In this document: positions 17,344 to 26,645 of the stretch, one piece after another
Position numbering within the stretch: the first letter of the stretch is position 1
Layout: each line of letters opens with the position of its first letter
DNA from: Candidatus Cloacimonadota bacterium
Lineage (GTDB): Bacteria > Cloacimonadota > Cloacimonadia > Cloacimonadales > Cloacimonadaceae
Reading direction: 5' to 3'
Assembly: GCA_020532545.1 (NCBI GenBank)
Contig: JAJBAW010000016.1
Span: 1-53,521, forward strand
DNA: 53,521 nucleotides
Notes under the pieces: model-generated
Database searches by the model: none
Seen by the model: only the letters and a program-made list of their open reading frames with translations
What the model was told of the DNA's origin: nothing
Position numbers and translations under genes: made by a program

Positions 17344-20300
17344 CTACAATCCCTCCTTGATATTTCTGATTATCCCATACACAACCGGACTGACTACGAT
17401 ATCAGCTCTTTCAACAGCAATGTCCAGTGCCTGTGTATTCCTTGTAAATGCAGCTTCCAGGGATGCCAATTGCGAACGATACATTCTCAATATCTTTTCG
17501 TCGGTCACTTGTTCCATTTTATCTTGTATGGATGCAGTAACTGCCTTATGGCTTGTTTTAAGGCTTTGTTTCTTATACTCAGCTATTTCTTTAGTTCTTT
17601 CGATATGTTTCTGCTTTTCTTCCTTCCACAATTCATAATGACGAGATTCTAGGTGATCCCAATGATTCGACTGCGGATTTGAAGCTGGTCGGTATCCAGT
17701 AGCGTTCTCAAGTATGGGTATCAGCCTTGAGCCTATACTCGGATCTGAGCACACAGGCTTGAGTGTCAGATCGTTTTTGATACCTCTTGTTTCCCATTTA
17801 TAAATCACAAAGTCATGTATTCCTTCTGGAATCTCTGGATCCTCTACTTGCAATTCGGTATAGGCAAAATCAAAGCGATCTGTATGGTGAGCAGCTTGTT
17901 TTACCAAGGGATGAAGTGCGTTTATCAACACCACTTTGGTGTCTTTCACAGCATATTCTGTATTGAATGTAATGCTAAGATGCGGATTTGCATCTTTTAG
18001 CCATTTCTCCCAGGCTCTGCCGGGAGTAGAAGCGCTAAGTTTCATTGCCTGGTAATCTCTCAGCAGGATGCTTCTGGCTTCTTGCGATAAACGCAAGGTC
18101 TTGGGCTCTTTATCCCCTAGTATATATGACTGCTGAGAGCCAAACCTTTCATTCAGGTAGGATTTAATCAGGTGTTCCAACATTTTTGGTGATAACCAAT
18201 AGCTACTGGCAGACTTGATATCTTGTTCTGTTCGATTAGTAGGAACCTCTATGCCAAATAGCTCATATTGCTGCTGTTCTAATTTCTCCTCTTCAACCAT
18301 CTTTCGTATTTTGTTATCAGCCAGTTGTTGGAGTTTGATCTTTCTTTCCTCATCGGTTAGCTTTAGGTTTTCAGCAATATTCTTGATTGAAAGAGCTAAT
18401 TCACCCAATATCTCATCAGAATCACCTATCGATTTCTCAAAGATGCCTATCCGCAGTAAGCAACGGTCATAGATATCCTCATCGACCGTCCCCTCGGTAA
18501 TCATATTATAGATCAACACTTTTTCACTTTTCTGTCCCTTACGATCAATACGCCCGATTCTTTGCTCGATCTTCATAGGATTCCAGGGTAGATCATAATT
18601 GACCATTGTATCACAGAATTGATAGTCCAGCCCTTCGCAACCCACTTCGGAAAACAGCATCACATCTATGCTATCTTTATCCTCTTGGGGTAATTCAAAT
18701 CTTCTACGCAAATCAAGACGATCTTCATCATTGACCCCGCCATAGATAAATCCAACTCTAATTCCGATCTTGAGAAGGTGTTTATGAAGATACTTTAGTG
18801 TGTGGATGAAACTGCTGAAAATCATAACCTTATTGTTGGGTAGGGATTGTTTGTCCTTCAAAACTTGTAACAAGGCATCAAGTTTAGGATCGCTCCCCGA
18901 AACTTGGGAAGCTAGCTCTAACAAGGTGTTCACTTCTTCTTTTATGCCTTGAATGATATCAATATCTGGGACAAAATCATATAGATCATCCCATAGTGAT
19001 TCATCCAACCGACGATTAAGGATATCTTTTAGAAAAGGCAACAATCCAAAAATGCAGCTTGCAGCTTGTCTGCGGATAGTGGACATCAGGAAGTTGATGG
19101 ATGTATTCCCACTAGTTTGTGTTAAAATTCTACGTTGAATATCCAACATTTCATCATGAATCAATGCTTGTTCCGGGGTGAAGCTTACCATTACAGTCTC
19201 AGGTTTGCGAATAACGAAGATGCCAATATCTCTTCTTCTGGTACGGTTAATCACTCCTGATAATGTGTGAAGGTCCTCAACTTCAGATATCGATTTGACT
19301 CTCTGCTCGTTTGTAATCAGGTCTCTGCTCAAATCTTGCAGAACTGCTGTGTAAGAGGGATTGTTTTGAGCAATAACGCGTCCCCATTCTGTCGTCAAGA
19401 CCTCGATTAAGGCCTCTTTTGCATTTTCCTGCCATCCTGGTTGGTTTTGGCGCATGATTTTTACCGTACGCGTTATATATTGGTTTGGTTCCACCATCGT
19501 TCTGTAGCTATTACGATCAATGATCAAATCAGGACGCAATGTCTTCAATAAGACAAACAGATCCTCGCTCTTAGTCTGCACAGGAGTAGCCGTTAAGAAA
19601 ACCACCGCATCAGCATTATTACATAGGTAGCTTACAATCTGATGAGCATATGTATTCGTATTTCTGATATGATGTGCCTCATCGACGATTATCAGATCAA
19701 AATGAGGTGGTGGGTCCAGATCTAATAGTCCGATACTCTTTCTGCCTCGCTTTGTCTCACCATGAAGCAAAGTTTCGTCAAACAACGAATATGGAATTAT
19801 TGATCTTCTGTAATCTTGAGGCCACTCTCTCTCGAGGTCACATTCATTGATGCACAGCCTTAGCTGTTTGCCGTCAAGTTGCCGGAATGACTCATCAAAT
19901 CTTTTCATTTCATTCAGCCACTTCTTCTCTGCCACCAATGGTCTGGGACAGATTATCAGTACTGATTGAAGCTCACTTCTTGCCTGGAGTTCCTTTAGGA
20001 TTAATCCTGCTTCTATGGTTTTTCCAACTCCAACGCTATCTGCTATCAAGAGTCTGGAGCGATCTGACCTGATGAATTTCAATACAGGTCGAAACTGGTA
20101 AGGTATATAGTCAATCCGTGCAGAATTCAAAGAATAGAGAGTGCTGAGATTGGGTTGCCTGATCTGAAGTGCAGTTATGGTCGCATTAAACTCATCCAGA
20201 TTCAAGAGCTTGAGTTCTTTCTGCGGAACAACTTCCAATTGAGATTCATAGAAGCTTTGAGCACCACCTTCCCCGAAGACATCGATCCTACACTCAGGCT

Positions 20301-20859
20301 TACTACTATGAATGCCGACCACTGCATATTGCTTGTCAGGAGATGACTTCAACCTTACAATCTGACCTTGCTCAAATCCTTGTGGTGTAGATTCATTTGT
20401 GGTTTGTTTCTGATCCTCATGTTTACTCCCTTTGATGATCTCTTGCTTTTTCTGTTGTATCTCTTCAATCAGTTTGCTGTCAGCATCGATCATCTTGAGG
20501 AACCTCTGTGTGGTATCCAAGTCCCGATATAAGTCATCATCGTTTATAGGTTTACTGCTTTTATGAGCCCAACGGTTACGTATTGACTGCATCTCTTTGA
20601 GATAATGCCTTTGTTCAGGTTCATAGTTCAGGTGATCTGATACTCTAAACCAGTTTTGATCAAAAATCCTCAGCAGAGCTGCTAGATCAAGCACACTGAG
20701 TGACCTATCTTCAGATTTAAGTAGATTGTCTTTCTGTCTTGGATTCAATACAGCAAGAACCATGTCTTGCCACCAGTTTTCACTGATATAGGGTAGTTGT
20801 TTCGATAGAAATTGACCTATCTCATGTGTCGTTGCATCTTGTAAATCGTACATTTTCAT
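17344..20859 (-). CDS. SNF2/RapA-like helicase with N-terminal Swt1-type HEPN domain
   Basis: A 1171-residue protein. Residues 1-125 match the Swt1-family HEPN domain and keep the RX4H motif of HEPN RNases (RNRWAH, 94-99). A small barrel-like piece (VRLKSSPDKQYAVVG, about 195-235) resembles the SH3-like part of RapA. The SNF2 motor is complete: I DSVGVGKTIEAGL (about 268-280), II DEAH (about 393), III LTATPVQT, IV MIFSSF, V GCEGLDYQFCD, VI QRIGRIDRKGQ (about 768-778). The C-terminus is coiled-coil rich. The ribosome site GAGAGG touches ATG 20859 and is ideally spaced for ATG 20853, so the real start may be two codons later. It lies four bases after the UvrD-like gene. I infer a DNA translocase linked to an RNase-type effector. 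Confidence 0.85.
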   Translation of the reverse strand: MKMYDLQDATTHEIGQFLSKQLPYISENWWQDMVLAVLNPRQKDNLLKSEDRSLSVLDLAALLRIFDQNWFRVSDHLNYEPEQRHYLKEMQSIRNRWAHKSSKPINDDDLYRDLDTTQRFLKMIDADSKLIEEIQQKKQEIIKGSKHEDQKQTTNESTPQGFEQGQIVRLKSSPDKQYAVVGIHSSKPECRIDVFGEGGAQSFYESQLEVVPQKELKLLNLDEFNATITALQIRQPNLSTLYSLNSARIDYIPYQFRPVLKFIRSDRSRLLIADSVGVGKTIEAGLILKELQARSELQSVLIICPRPLVAEKKWLNEMKRFDESFRQLDGKQLRLCINECDLEREWPQDYRRSIIPYSLFDETLLHGETKRGRKSIGLLDLDPPPHFDLIIVDEAHHIRNTNTYAHQIVSYLCNNADAVVFLTATPVQTKSEDLFVLLKTLRPDLIIDRNSYRTMVEPNQYITRTVKIMRQNQPGWQENAKEALIEVLTTEWGRVIAQNNPSYTAVLQDLSRDLITNEQRVKSISEVEDLHTLSGVINRTRRRDIGIFVIRKPETVMVSFTPEQALIHDEMLDIQRRILTQTSGNTSINFLMSTIRRQAASCIFGLLPFLKDILNRRLDESLWDDLYDFVPDIDIIQGIKEEVNTLLELASQVSGSDPKLDALLQVLKDKQSLPNNKVMIFSSFIHTLKYLHKHLLKIGIRVGFIYGGVNDEDRLDLRRRFELPQEDKDSIDVMLFSEVGCEGLDYQFCDTMVNYDLPWNPMKIEQRIGRIDRKGQKSEKVLIYNMITEGTVDEDIYDRCLLRIGIFEKSIGDSDEILGELALSIKNIAENLKLTDEERKIKLQQLADNKIRKMVEEEKLEQQQYELFGIEVPTNRTEQDIKSASSYWLSPKMLEHLIKSYLNERFGSQQSYILGDKEPKTLRLSQEARSILLRDYQAMKLSASTPGRAWEKWLKDANPHLSITFNTEYAVKDTKVVLINALHPLVKQAAHHTDRFDFAYTELQVEDPEIPEGIHDFVIYKWETRGIKNDLTLKPVCSDPSIGSRLIPILENATGYRPASNPQSNHWDHLESRHYELWKEEKQKHIERTKEIAEYKKQSLKTSHKAVTASIQDKMEQVTDEKILRMYRSQLASLEAAFTRNTQALDIAVERADIVVSPVVYGIIRNIKEGL

Positions 20860-20863
20860 CCTC

Positions 20864-22918
20864 TCAAATGGTCACTAATGACCAACCTAATTCTTCAAGC
20901 TTTTTATGAGTTGTGCTTGGAATTCTATCTTTATGAAATGCTGCACACAAGAAATGAGTGGGTCTGCTCATAGCAACGTATGCCACCTTCAATGCGCATT
21001 TTTTATTCTTGCCGTCTTTCGATGAGAAAGTCTTATCCCCAGTCAAGTATTCATGGAGTTGATTACCGTTGAAATCATAGCTAAAGCACTCCAAGAATAG
21101 CGTCGCAGTGTGAGTTTGACCTTTTACTGAATGTACTGTTCCAACTTGTATGTCAATGCTATTTGAAGAGAAAATATTACTCACTGAGGAGGTGTTTTCC
21201 ATTTGTTCTATGGGGTTAGTGATGAATTGACTTACTTGGGCTTCATCTATTTCAAAATACGGAAGCCAGGTTTCTTTAAGATATTGAATTATCTGTTCAA
21301 AAACGCAATGAGGATATACATCATCTTTGTGAAAGCAAGATGTTTTGTCACAAGCATGTTTAGCAATCTGCTTAACCCACAATGCCATCTTAGTTTTAAA
21401 ATCAGAATCGAATTCTTCATCGTTCTTAAGAAACTTAACTAGTGATCGCTGAGTGTACCTCTTTCCATTTGTTGGATTGGTTTTATCCCCTTCGCTCAGC
21501 ACTCTAAGGAATGAACTTAACAATGAATTAGAAATCTTTGAGGGATTCAATTGTGATTGTGAACCGATGGGTTTGACCAGATAATTCTTAAGCGAGTCGT
21601 ATATTGGGTTACCTGACCTTACTGGCCTATGATATTCTGGAAAGTACGACTTCACGCTTGTCTTTTCCTCTCCACCTGTAGTAGTTTCTTCTTTATCATG
21701 GGTCCACCCAACAGCATAGTAAACTGGGATTTTACCTGAAGTTTCTAACTCACTCTTCCATAAGCCTTCTCGTTCTTTGATCAATTCACAGAACTTACTT
21801 AGTACAATTGATTGTGAATCATCGTCATACAGTATAAAGACTGGCGAGAAGAGATAATTTGTTCCTCGATCAACACCCTCTAGACTATCCTCTGGTTTGA
21901 TGCACACATTGTGTATCGCCTTCGCTATTTGTGACGAGATTCTCTTTGATGTTGAAATTGTAAATCTCTGATCTGACAGTGCCCAAGCCTCTACATCTGA
22001 CACTTTGTTGTCATAAATAGCCTGATTGGGGTCACCTATCCTCTGCTTAACTACACTGTCAGTGAAAACTTTGTTCATTAGGTCATTTTGTCTTTGATCG
22101 GTGTCTTGCATTTCATCGATAAAAAGGTAGTTAAATCTATGGCTTATAACTTCCCTGATTTGTGGATATCGAGAAATGTAGTACAGCCCAAGATTGAAAG
22201 CATCAATGAAGCGTATTACGCCACTACCCACAGTACCAAGAACAAGCTTCTCTATGAATTTGTAAGATACAGTTTTAATATCGGTTAACTCCCTATTCTT
22301 CTTAACGTGAATGAAACTCAACTTAACTTCATTGTCCCAAGTCCATATTGGATGAAATCCTGACATGATTAAATACTTTGGAAGACGTTGATCGTTGTAA
22401 GAAAGGGTTTTTTCATTTGGTGTTAGCAAGTTGTAAATGTAGCCATTGTTCCAGAACTTATTGTCATCTGTTATAGCTTGTTTAACTGATTTCCAGAAAC
22501 GTGAATCATATACATCATCATCGATGATAATCTCTCTACTTCCAAACAAGCTTACAAATGCCGGAATAGCCAAAAATCTATCGACAAAGCTCTGTATCGT
22601 GCCAAAGAAGTTTGGATAAGTAAATAGCACAGAACTTGCCTTTCCCATTCTCCGCTTGATCTCATCTATGGCAACATTTGTGTGAGTCAATACACAAATA
22701 CCCTTATTGCCATCAAACGGCATAAATTTGGACATGATGAAGAGCTTTGCCAGTAAAGCTGTCGTCTTACCACTACCAGGACAAGCTACCACATCAGTTG
22801 ACTCTAAGCACTTTATAAAGTTAATCGACTCCTGATCAAAATGATATCCATTTGGAAGGAAAAGCTTCTCAGATTCGTCTATATGCGAAAGGATGCTAAG
22901 TTCGCTTATTTCTACCAT
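20864..22918 (-). CDS. UvrD/PcrA-like superfamily 1 helicase, GajB-like
   Basis: A 684-residue SF1A helicase. Visible motifs: I ACPGSGKTT (45-53), Ia ICVLTHTNVAIDE, II FIDEMQD (about 268), III RIGDPNQAIYDN, V VGTVHSVKGQTHT (about 592), VI LKVAYVAMSRPTHFLCAA. All look intact. It follows the OLD-family nuclease gene by nine bases, the arrangement that defines class 2 OLD pairs and the Gabija system (GajA then GajB). It is longer than typical GajB proteins (about 500 residues), with extra sequence around residues 370-580. In Gabija the helicase is thought to sense DNA ends or help activate the nuclease; the same role here is inference. Confidence 0.87.
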   Translation of the reverse strand: MVEISELSILSHIDESEKLFLPNGYHFDQESINFIKCLESTDVVACPGSGKTTALLAKLFIMSKFMPFDGNKGICVLTHTNVAIDEIKRRMGKASSVLFTYPNFFGTIQSFVDRFLAIPAFVSLFGSREIIIDDDVYDSRFWKSVKQAITDDNKFWNNGYIYNLLTPNEKTLSYNDQRLPKYLIMSGFHPIWTWDNEVKLSFIHVKKNRELTDIKTVSYKFIEKLVLGTVGSGVIRFIDAFNLGLYYISRYPQIREVISHRFNYLFIDEMQDTDQRQNDLMNKVFTDSVVKQRIGDPNQAIYDNKVSDVEAWALSDQRFTISTSKRISSQIAKAIHNVCIKPEDSLEGVDRGTNYLFSPVFILYDDDSQSIVLSKFCELIKEREGLWKSELETSGKIPVYYAVGWTHDKEETTTGGEEKTSVKSYFPEYHRPVRSGNPIYDSLKNYLVKPIGSQSQLNPSKISNSLLSSFLRVLSEGDKTNPTNGKRYTQRSLVKFLKNDEEFDSDFKTKMALWVKQIAKHACDKTSCFHKDDVYPHCVFEQIIQYLKETWLPYFEIDEAQVSQFITNPIEQMENTSSVSNIFSSNSIDIQVGTVHSVKGQTHTATLFLECFSYDFNGNQLHEYLTGDKTFSSKDGKNKKCALKVAYVAMSRPTHFLCAAFHKDRIPSTTHKKLEELGWSLVTI

Positions 22919-22927
22919 AAGTTCACC

Positions 22928-24976
22928 CTACACATCCTTACCGCAAGCAAACTTAATTGCATTTACCAGATAATTCAACTGATCATCATTATCAATGCTA
23001 TCCCTCAAGACATTCTTTTTTTCTAATAGGGTTTTTGCCAAAAACTGTGCTGTAAGAGCTTTTGAGAGATTCCCAAGGAATGGCTTCATCATCATATAGG
23101 CATCTGAACTATCATTTGGTAGTACCAAACTCTTTTCCGACAATTCTCTTGCATTATTCATTGCCGACAGCAAGTCATCTTTTAGCACGCTGTTTGCGAG
23201 ATTGTACTCAAGCGTCCACTCATTTGGAAATATCCTTATGTTATTGTTGTTTGGATGATATTGATTCTGTGTTTTTCTTTCTTTCATTAGACCGATATAA
23301 TCACCAACATGCTCCGACTTGAGTTCAGTTTTCTCAGCGATATTGTCAGTAGGCAAGTCATATAACCCCAACAATGCCTTGAATCTCGTCTTGTCTGTTT
23401 CTAGTAGTACTTCAGCATTTTCTATCACATGACAGTACACCTTGGGTGGGTTTACAATAAGGTGTTCTCTACTTGGAACATCCCCATCACTAATTACGGC
23501 AACCTTTACCGGCATTTCTTGTCTATCAGTTCTCTCAAATATTTTCACATATCGTTTCCATGCTGTACTGCCCACATTTACTATTGAGACTCCATGTTTA
23601 CCCAGGGGCAAACCAATAACCTCTGCCAAAGCCGGAATAAGAAGATTTTCAGCATCTCCTTCGACTATGATAACCCCCTTAGCAAAGAAGAGATTCGCTT
23701 TGGTCGCATCAAGGAATCTTTCTAAGAAGTACAAACTATCTGGATCAATCTCAGTATATGGCTTGTCGTTCTCATTATTACCCATAGGAAAGACATTGCT
23801 GTCTTTGCATATTATCAAGCTAGCGAGCGGTACAGAGGAACCCATAACAATACTATGAGTAGTTAGAATGATTTGTCCAATATCACCGATGTGTTCAGTG
23901 AAATACTTTAGAGTGTTAATCTGGTAATGGGGATGTAAGTGAGCTTCCAACTCCTCAATAATCGCTAGCTTTAGTCCATTGTAATTCTCTCGTTTCAATA
24001 ACATCAGCTCTGCTGCTATATAAAGTAGATTCATTAATCCCAAGCTTGGTTGATTATTATCGATGTTTAGAGTTAGTCGCTGAATGATCGCCCATAACTC
24101 TACGCCCGACAAGGTTACGAATGGTTCAACTCGCCTACCTGCTGAAGTAAAGGAGGTTAGATTATCCTTTATCGTATCAATGATATCTTTTCCACCTATA
24201 CTCACTTCAGGTCTAAGGAGAGATTTGATCCGCTCTAGTTCATCAACTATTCTCTTAGAATCTGGAACATTCTTTGATGAGTATTCTGAGGACAGCAGTT
24301 CAATCGACACGATAGCTTCTTTGTTTATCTGCTGAATGAATTCATTGTTGCCTGTAAAATAGTCTCTAATGCCAGCATCTGACAAGGTAACCAGTTTGCT
24401 AAGCGGATGGTCTTTCTCTTCCTGTTGTGTTTTACACTTAAACTCACTTCGGCTCTTAAGTAATTGGGCAAATCTTGATCTTCGCCCGGCAGACATTTCT
24501 ATTTCTGCGTCTCTTAATGGTTTTAAGTAAGTTGTTCTGAGAAGATCTCTTGCTCCAGCATCTAACTGGGTTCCGACATTATCCATTCCTGCCCGAACCT
24601 CTTGGAGTATCCGATTATCTTTTCTTTCTGCATTTAACCACACCCTCAAGACATACTCATTTTTGTCATCAAAGCCAATCCACTCAAGGAAGTTACCTGC
24701 TTCGGCATTCGTAAAACCCTTGAACTCACACTCTATCTTAAGAGAATCAGTTCGATTATTCAAGTGGTAGTGAAAATCTATATCCTCAAGTCTAATATAA
24801 TCATAGCTCTGAGTTTGGAGCACAAATCTGATAGCATCAACTATAGTAGTTTTACCTGATTCATTCTCTCCTATAAGCACATTGAGCCCTTTGTTGAATT
24901 TGACAACAATACCTGGACTATCTTCAGATTCCCCATATTTACGAAAATTGGTTATTGATAATTTTTGCAGATACAT
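22928..24976 (-). CDS. OLD-family ATPase-TOPRIM nuclease, GajA-like
   Basis: A 682-residue protein with an ABC/SMC-type ATPase and a TOPRIM nuclease. Walker A is GENESGKT (36-43); a signature-like QPSLGLMNLLYIA comes before Walker B LAIIEELEAHLHPH and the H-loop LTTHS. The TOPRIM core has the acidic site VEGDAE (about 437-442) and the DxD pair in ISDGD (about 494), so metal binding should be intact. The C-terminal ~150 residues fit the OLD family. With a UvrD-like helicase directly downstream this is a class 2 OLD (Gabija-type) nuclease, a nicking nuclease held off by nucleotides in the known case. A GGAGG ribosome site precedes the ATG. Confidence 0.88.
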   Translation of the reverse strand: MYLQKLSITNFRKYGESEDSPGIVVKFNKGLNVLIGENESGKTTIVDAIRFVLQTQSYDYIRLEDIDFHYHLNNRTDSLKIECEFKGFTNAEAGNFLEWIGFDDKNEYVLRVWLNAERKDNRILQEVRAGMDNVGTQLDAGARDLLRTTYLKPLRDAEIEMSAGRRSRFAQLLKSRSEFKCKTQQEEKDHPLSKLVTLSDAGIRDYFTGNNEFIQQINKEAIVSIELLSSEYSSKNVPDSKRIVDELERIKSLLRPEVSIGGKDIIDTIKDNLTSFTSAGRRVEPFVTLSGVELWAIIQRLTLNIDNNQPSLGLMNLLYIAAELMLLKRENYNGLKLAIIEELEAHLHPHYQINTLKYFTEHIGDIGQIILTTHSIVMGSSVPLASLIICKDSNVFPMGNNENDKPYTEIDPDSLYFLERFLDATKANLFFAKGVIIVEGDAENLLIPALAEVIGLPLGKHGVSIVNVGSTAWKRYVKIFERTDRQEMPVKVAVISDGDVPSREHLIVNPPKVYCHVIENAEVLLETDKTRFKALLGLYDLPTDNIAEKTELKSEHVGDYIGLMKERKTQNQYHPNNNNIRIFPNEWTLEYNLANSVLKDDLLSAMNNARELSEKSLVLPNDSSDAYMMMKPFLGNLSKALTAQFLAKTLLEKKNVLRDSIDNDDQLNYLVNAIKFACGKDV

Positions 24977-24998
24977 TTATCCTCCATATTGATAATTA

Positions 24999-25982
24999 TT
25001 ACACATCCAAACATGCCCCATTTTCTTTCAGCCATTGCACTTGCTTCTGATAATCCGGCAGTATCTTATCCACCTCATTCCAGAAGTCTTTACTGTGTCG
25101 TTTATGTTTGAAATGCGCCAGTTCATGCACGATCAGATAATTGATCACACTCACAGGTGCCATCATGATCTTCCAGTTGAAGTTTACCTTGGGACGTTGC
25201 ACTGAACATGATGCCCATCTGTTCTTCAGGTCGATGATAGCGACAGCTTCCACTTTCAATCCCATCATCTCTGCAAAGCGATGCACACGTGGTTCTATGA
25301 ACTTCTTGCCCCGCAGTCTGTAGAACTCCTTGAACATAGCCTTCAGCTTATCTTCAGAGCCTTCTGGAGCATAATAATGCCTGCCCCTGAATTGTATCTC
25401 AGTGACCTCATCGCTATATTGCAGATAGTAGTTTCTACCCAGATACAGGAAGGACTGCCCATTCACCAGTTCCCGTTTGATGGCGCTCTCCTACAGCAGT
25501 GCCCGTTTTGCCTGATATTTGTATATCTTATACTCATTTTGTTTGAGGAGATTTTGTACTTCAAGGTCAGTAGTTCCATCTGGCACAATTACCGTAATAG
25601 AGCTATCCCGCTCGATATAGATCGAAGCGGTCTTCCGCTTACTATGCTTTATAACTACATTGAAGTTTTTATCCGCTTGCTTGATGGCTTCTGCTTGATG
25701 TCGGTATAGCTGCATTGCCTTGCCGAGGTCTGTCTTAGCATTCTTAATCCGAAAGATCTTCGCGCAATCGGGGTGTAAGGTACCCTGCAAGATCAATTGC
25801 TCAATCTGTTCACCAAACACGACATATGGGCTTATCTGCAGAAGGGGATCTGGCCACAGAAGTCCACCATTCAGCTCATCAGACACGATTCTTTTGATTG
25901 ATTCATCTTTGATGGTGATGAAGCCTTTCACAAAAGAGCTGTAGTCGCTGATTAGCTTGTCTTTCAGCTCAAATACATTCAT
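24999..25982 (-). pseudogene. broken chimera: giant-helicase N-terminus fused to YgjP-like metallopeptidase
   Basis: The frame opened at ATG 25982 runs 163 codons to TAG (25493-25491), then continues in the same frame to TAA at 25001-24999. Residues 1 to about 105 (MNVFELKDKLISDY, GLLWPDPLLQI, LHPDCAKIFR, LYRHQAEAI) read like the N-terminus of the very large DEAD/DEAH helicases of the DrmA/DruE/DUF1998 kind. They stop just before where Walker A should be. From about residue 106 (VVIKHSKRKTASIYIERD) the sequence switches to the N-terminus of YgjP/DUF45 metallopeptidases. After the amber codon the YgjP domain goes on (VNGQSFLYLGRNY) to its zinc site HELAHFKHKRHSKDFW. I infer a deletion that joined two genes, followed by a nonsense mutation. 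A restart at GTG 25466 could give a 155-residue fragment. Confidence 0.75.
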
Positions 25983-26441
25983 CCAAGAACCTTCCTAATG
26001 AAATGGCCTATGGATGGAATGAGGTTTCCCGCATCCCTATTCAAGCCATTTCAGTCTTCCTAACCTCACCCAAAGGCGATTGATTCACGTCTAATTATAC
26101 CATTATTTGCCTTCAATAATCAAAGCGCATATATGGAAGTCTTTCAATATTTACAAACAATAAGCGTATCGTTAAACCGTCAAGAACTTTGTCTCTGCCA
26201 TCTATCTCGTGATACTGAAGATTGATGACTTGCCCGATAGATAAATTATATAGAAAAGGGCTCAGAGCTGATCTTCACAAGCATTGCGAATATGATATAT
26301 AGATATTTTGGGGGAATGCCTGAAATATCGGAAACGGGGAGAAATACTGATCTATGAAGTGGTATCAACTGGCAAATTGGCTCCGATTCCACTTGACAGA
26401 AATTCCATAATATTCCAAAAAGAGATTAGGAGATAAAGTAA
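25983..26441. other. intergenic region between island and phosphotransferase genes
   Basis: About 460 AT-rich bases holding the island promoter (26094-26123) and an 8-bp inverted repeat, GAAATGGC (26000-26007) with GCCATTTC (26045-26052), in the island leader. TTGACA at 26395-26400 precedes the 26442 gene but has no good -10 at normal spacing. The CGTATCGTTAAAC motif at 26165-26177 nearly repeats one at 2284. No ORF is supported. Confidence 0.5.
26094..26123 (-). promoter_or_regulatory. strong promoter of the defence island operon
   Basis: On the minus strand: TTGATT (26123-26118), 18 bases, a perfect TATAAT (26099-26094), then an AT-rich start region. It gives a leader of about 105 bases before ATG 25982. 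Confidence 0.65.
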
Positions 26442-26645
26442 ATGGATCAAGAATCAGCAACACTTTCTGAGGCCTTGGAAACTCAGGATTTTAGAGAATC
26501 CATAGATTGGCAAGGTCACCAGATCTTGGTGCCTCCCTTGCACTTGTCTATTACCGTAAACAAAAAGAGGGAAAGGTGGGATAGAGTGAGCTTAATGCAG
26601 GAATATCTGACCAAGGCCAAGATCGCCCCAGATAAGGTTAGATGA
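26442..26645 (+). CDS. small protein of unknown function, coupled to the phosphotransferase
   Basis: A 67-residue protein with a well-placed ribosome site (TTAGGAGA, about nine bases before the ATG). Its stop overlaps the next start (ATGA), so the two are translated together. It is charged, has no signal peptide or membrane segment, and contains a central hydrophobic patch (HQILVPPLHLSITV). I do not recognise the family. The tight coupling suggests a partner or regulator of the phosphotransferase, but a toxin-antitoxin role cannot be argued from the sequence. Confidence 0.65.
   Translation: MDQESATLSEALETQDFRESIDWQGHQILVPPLHLSITVNKKRERWDRVSLMQEYLTKAKIAPDKVR

Noticed and set aside
326-25493. 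TAG recoding (amber as a sense codon) to explain the two in-frame stops
   Set aside because: TAG ends several intact genes here (stops at 12784, 17344, 22928 and 529), so TAG works as a stop; nonsense mutation or sequencing error is simpler.
12784-25982. CRISPR array or cas genes in the defence island
   Set aside because: No regular repeat-spacer pattern and no Cas motif seen anywhere in the window.
26395-26441. TTGACA-based promoter for the 26442 gene
   Set aside because: The -35 is perfect but the only good -10 (CATAAT) is about eight bases away, too close.
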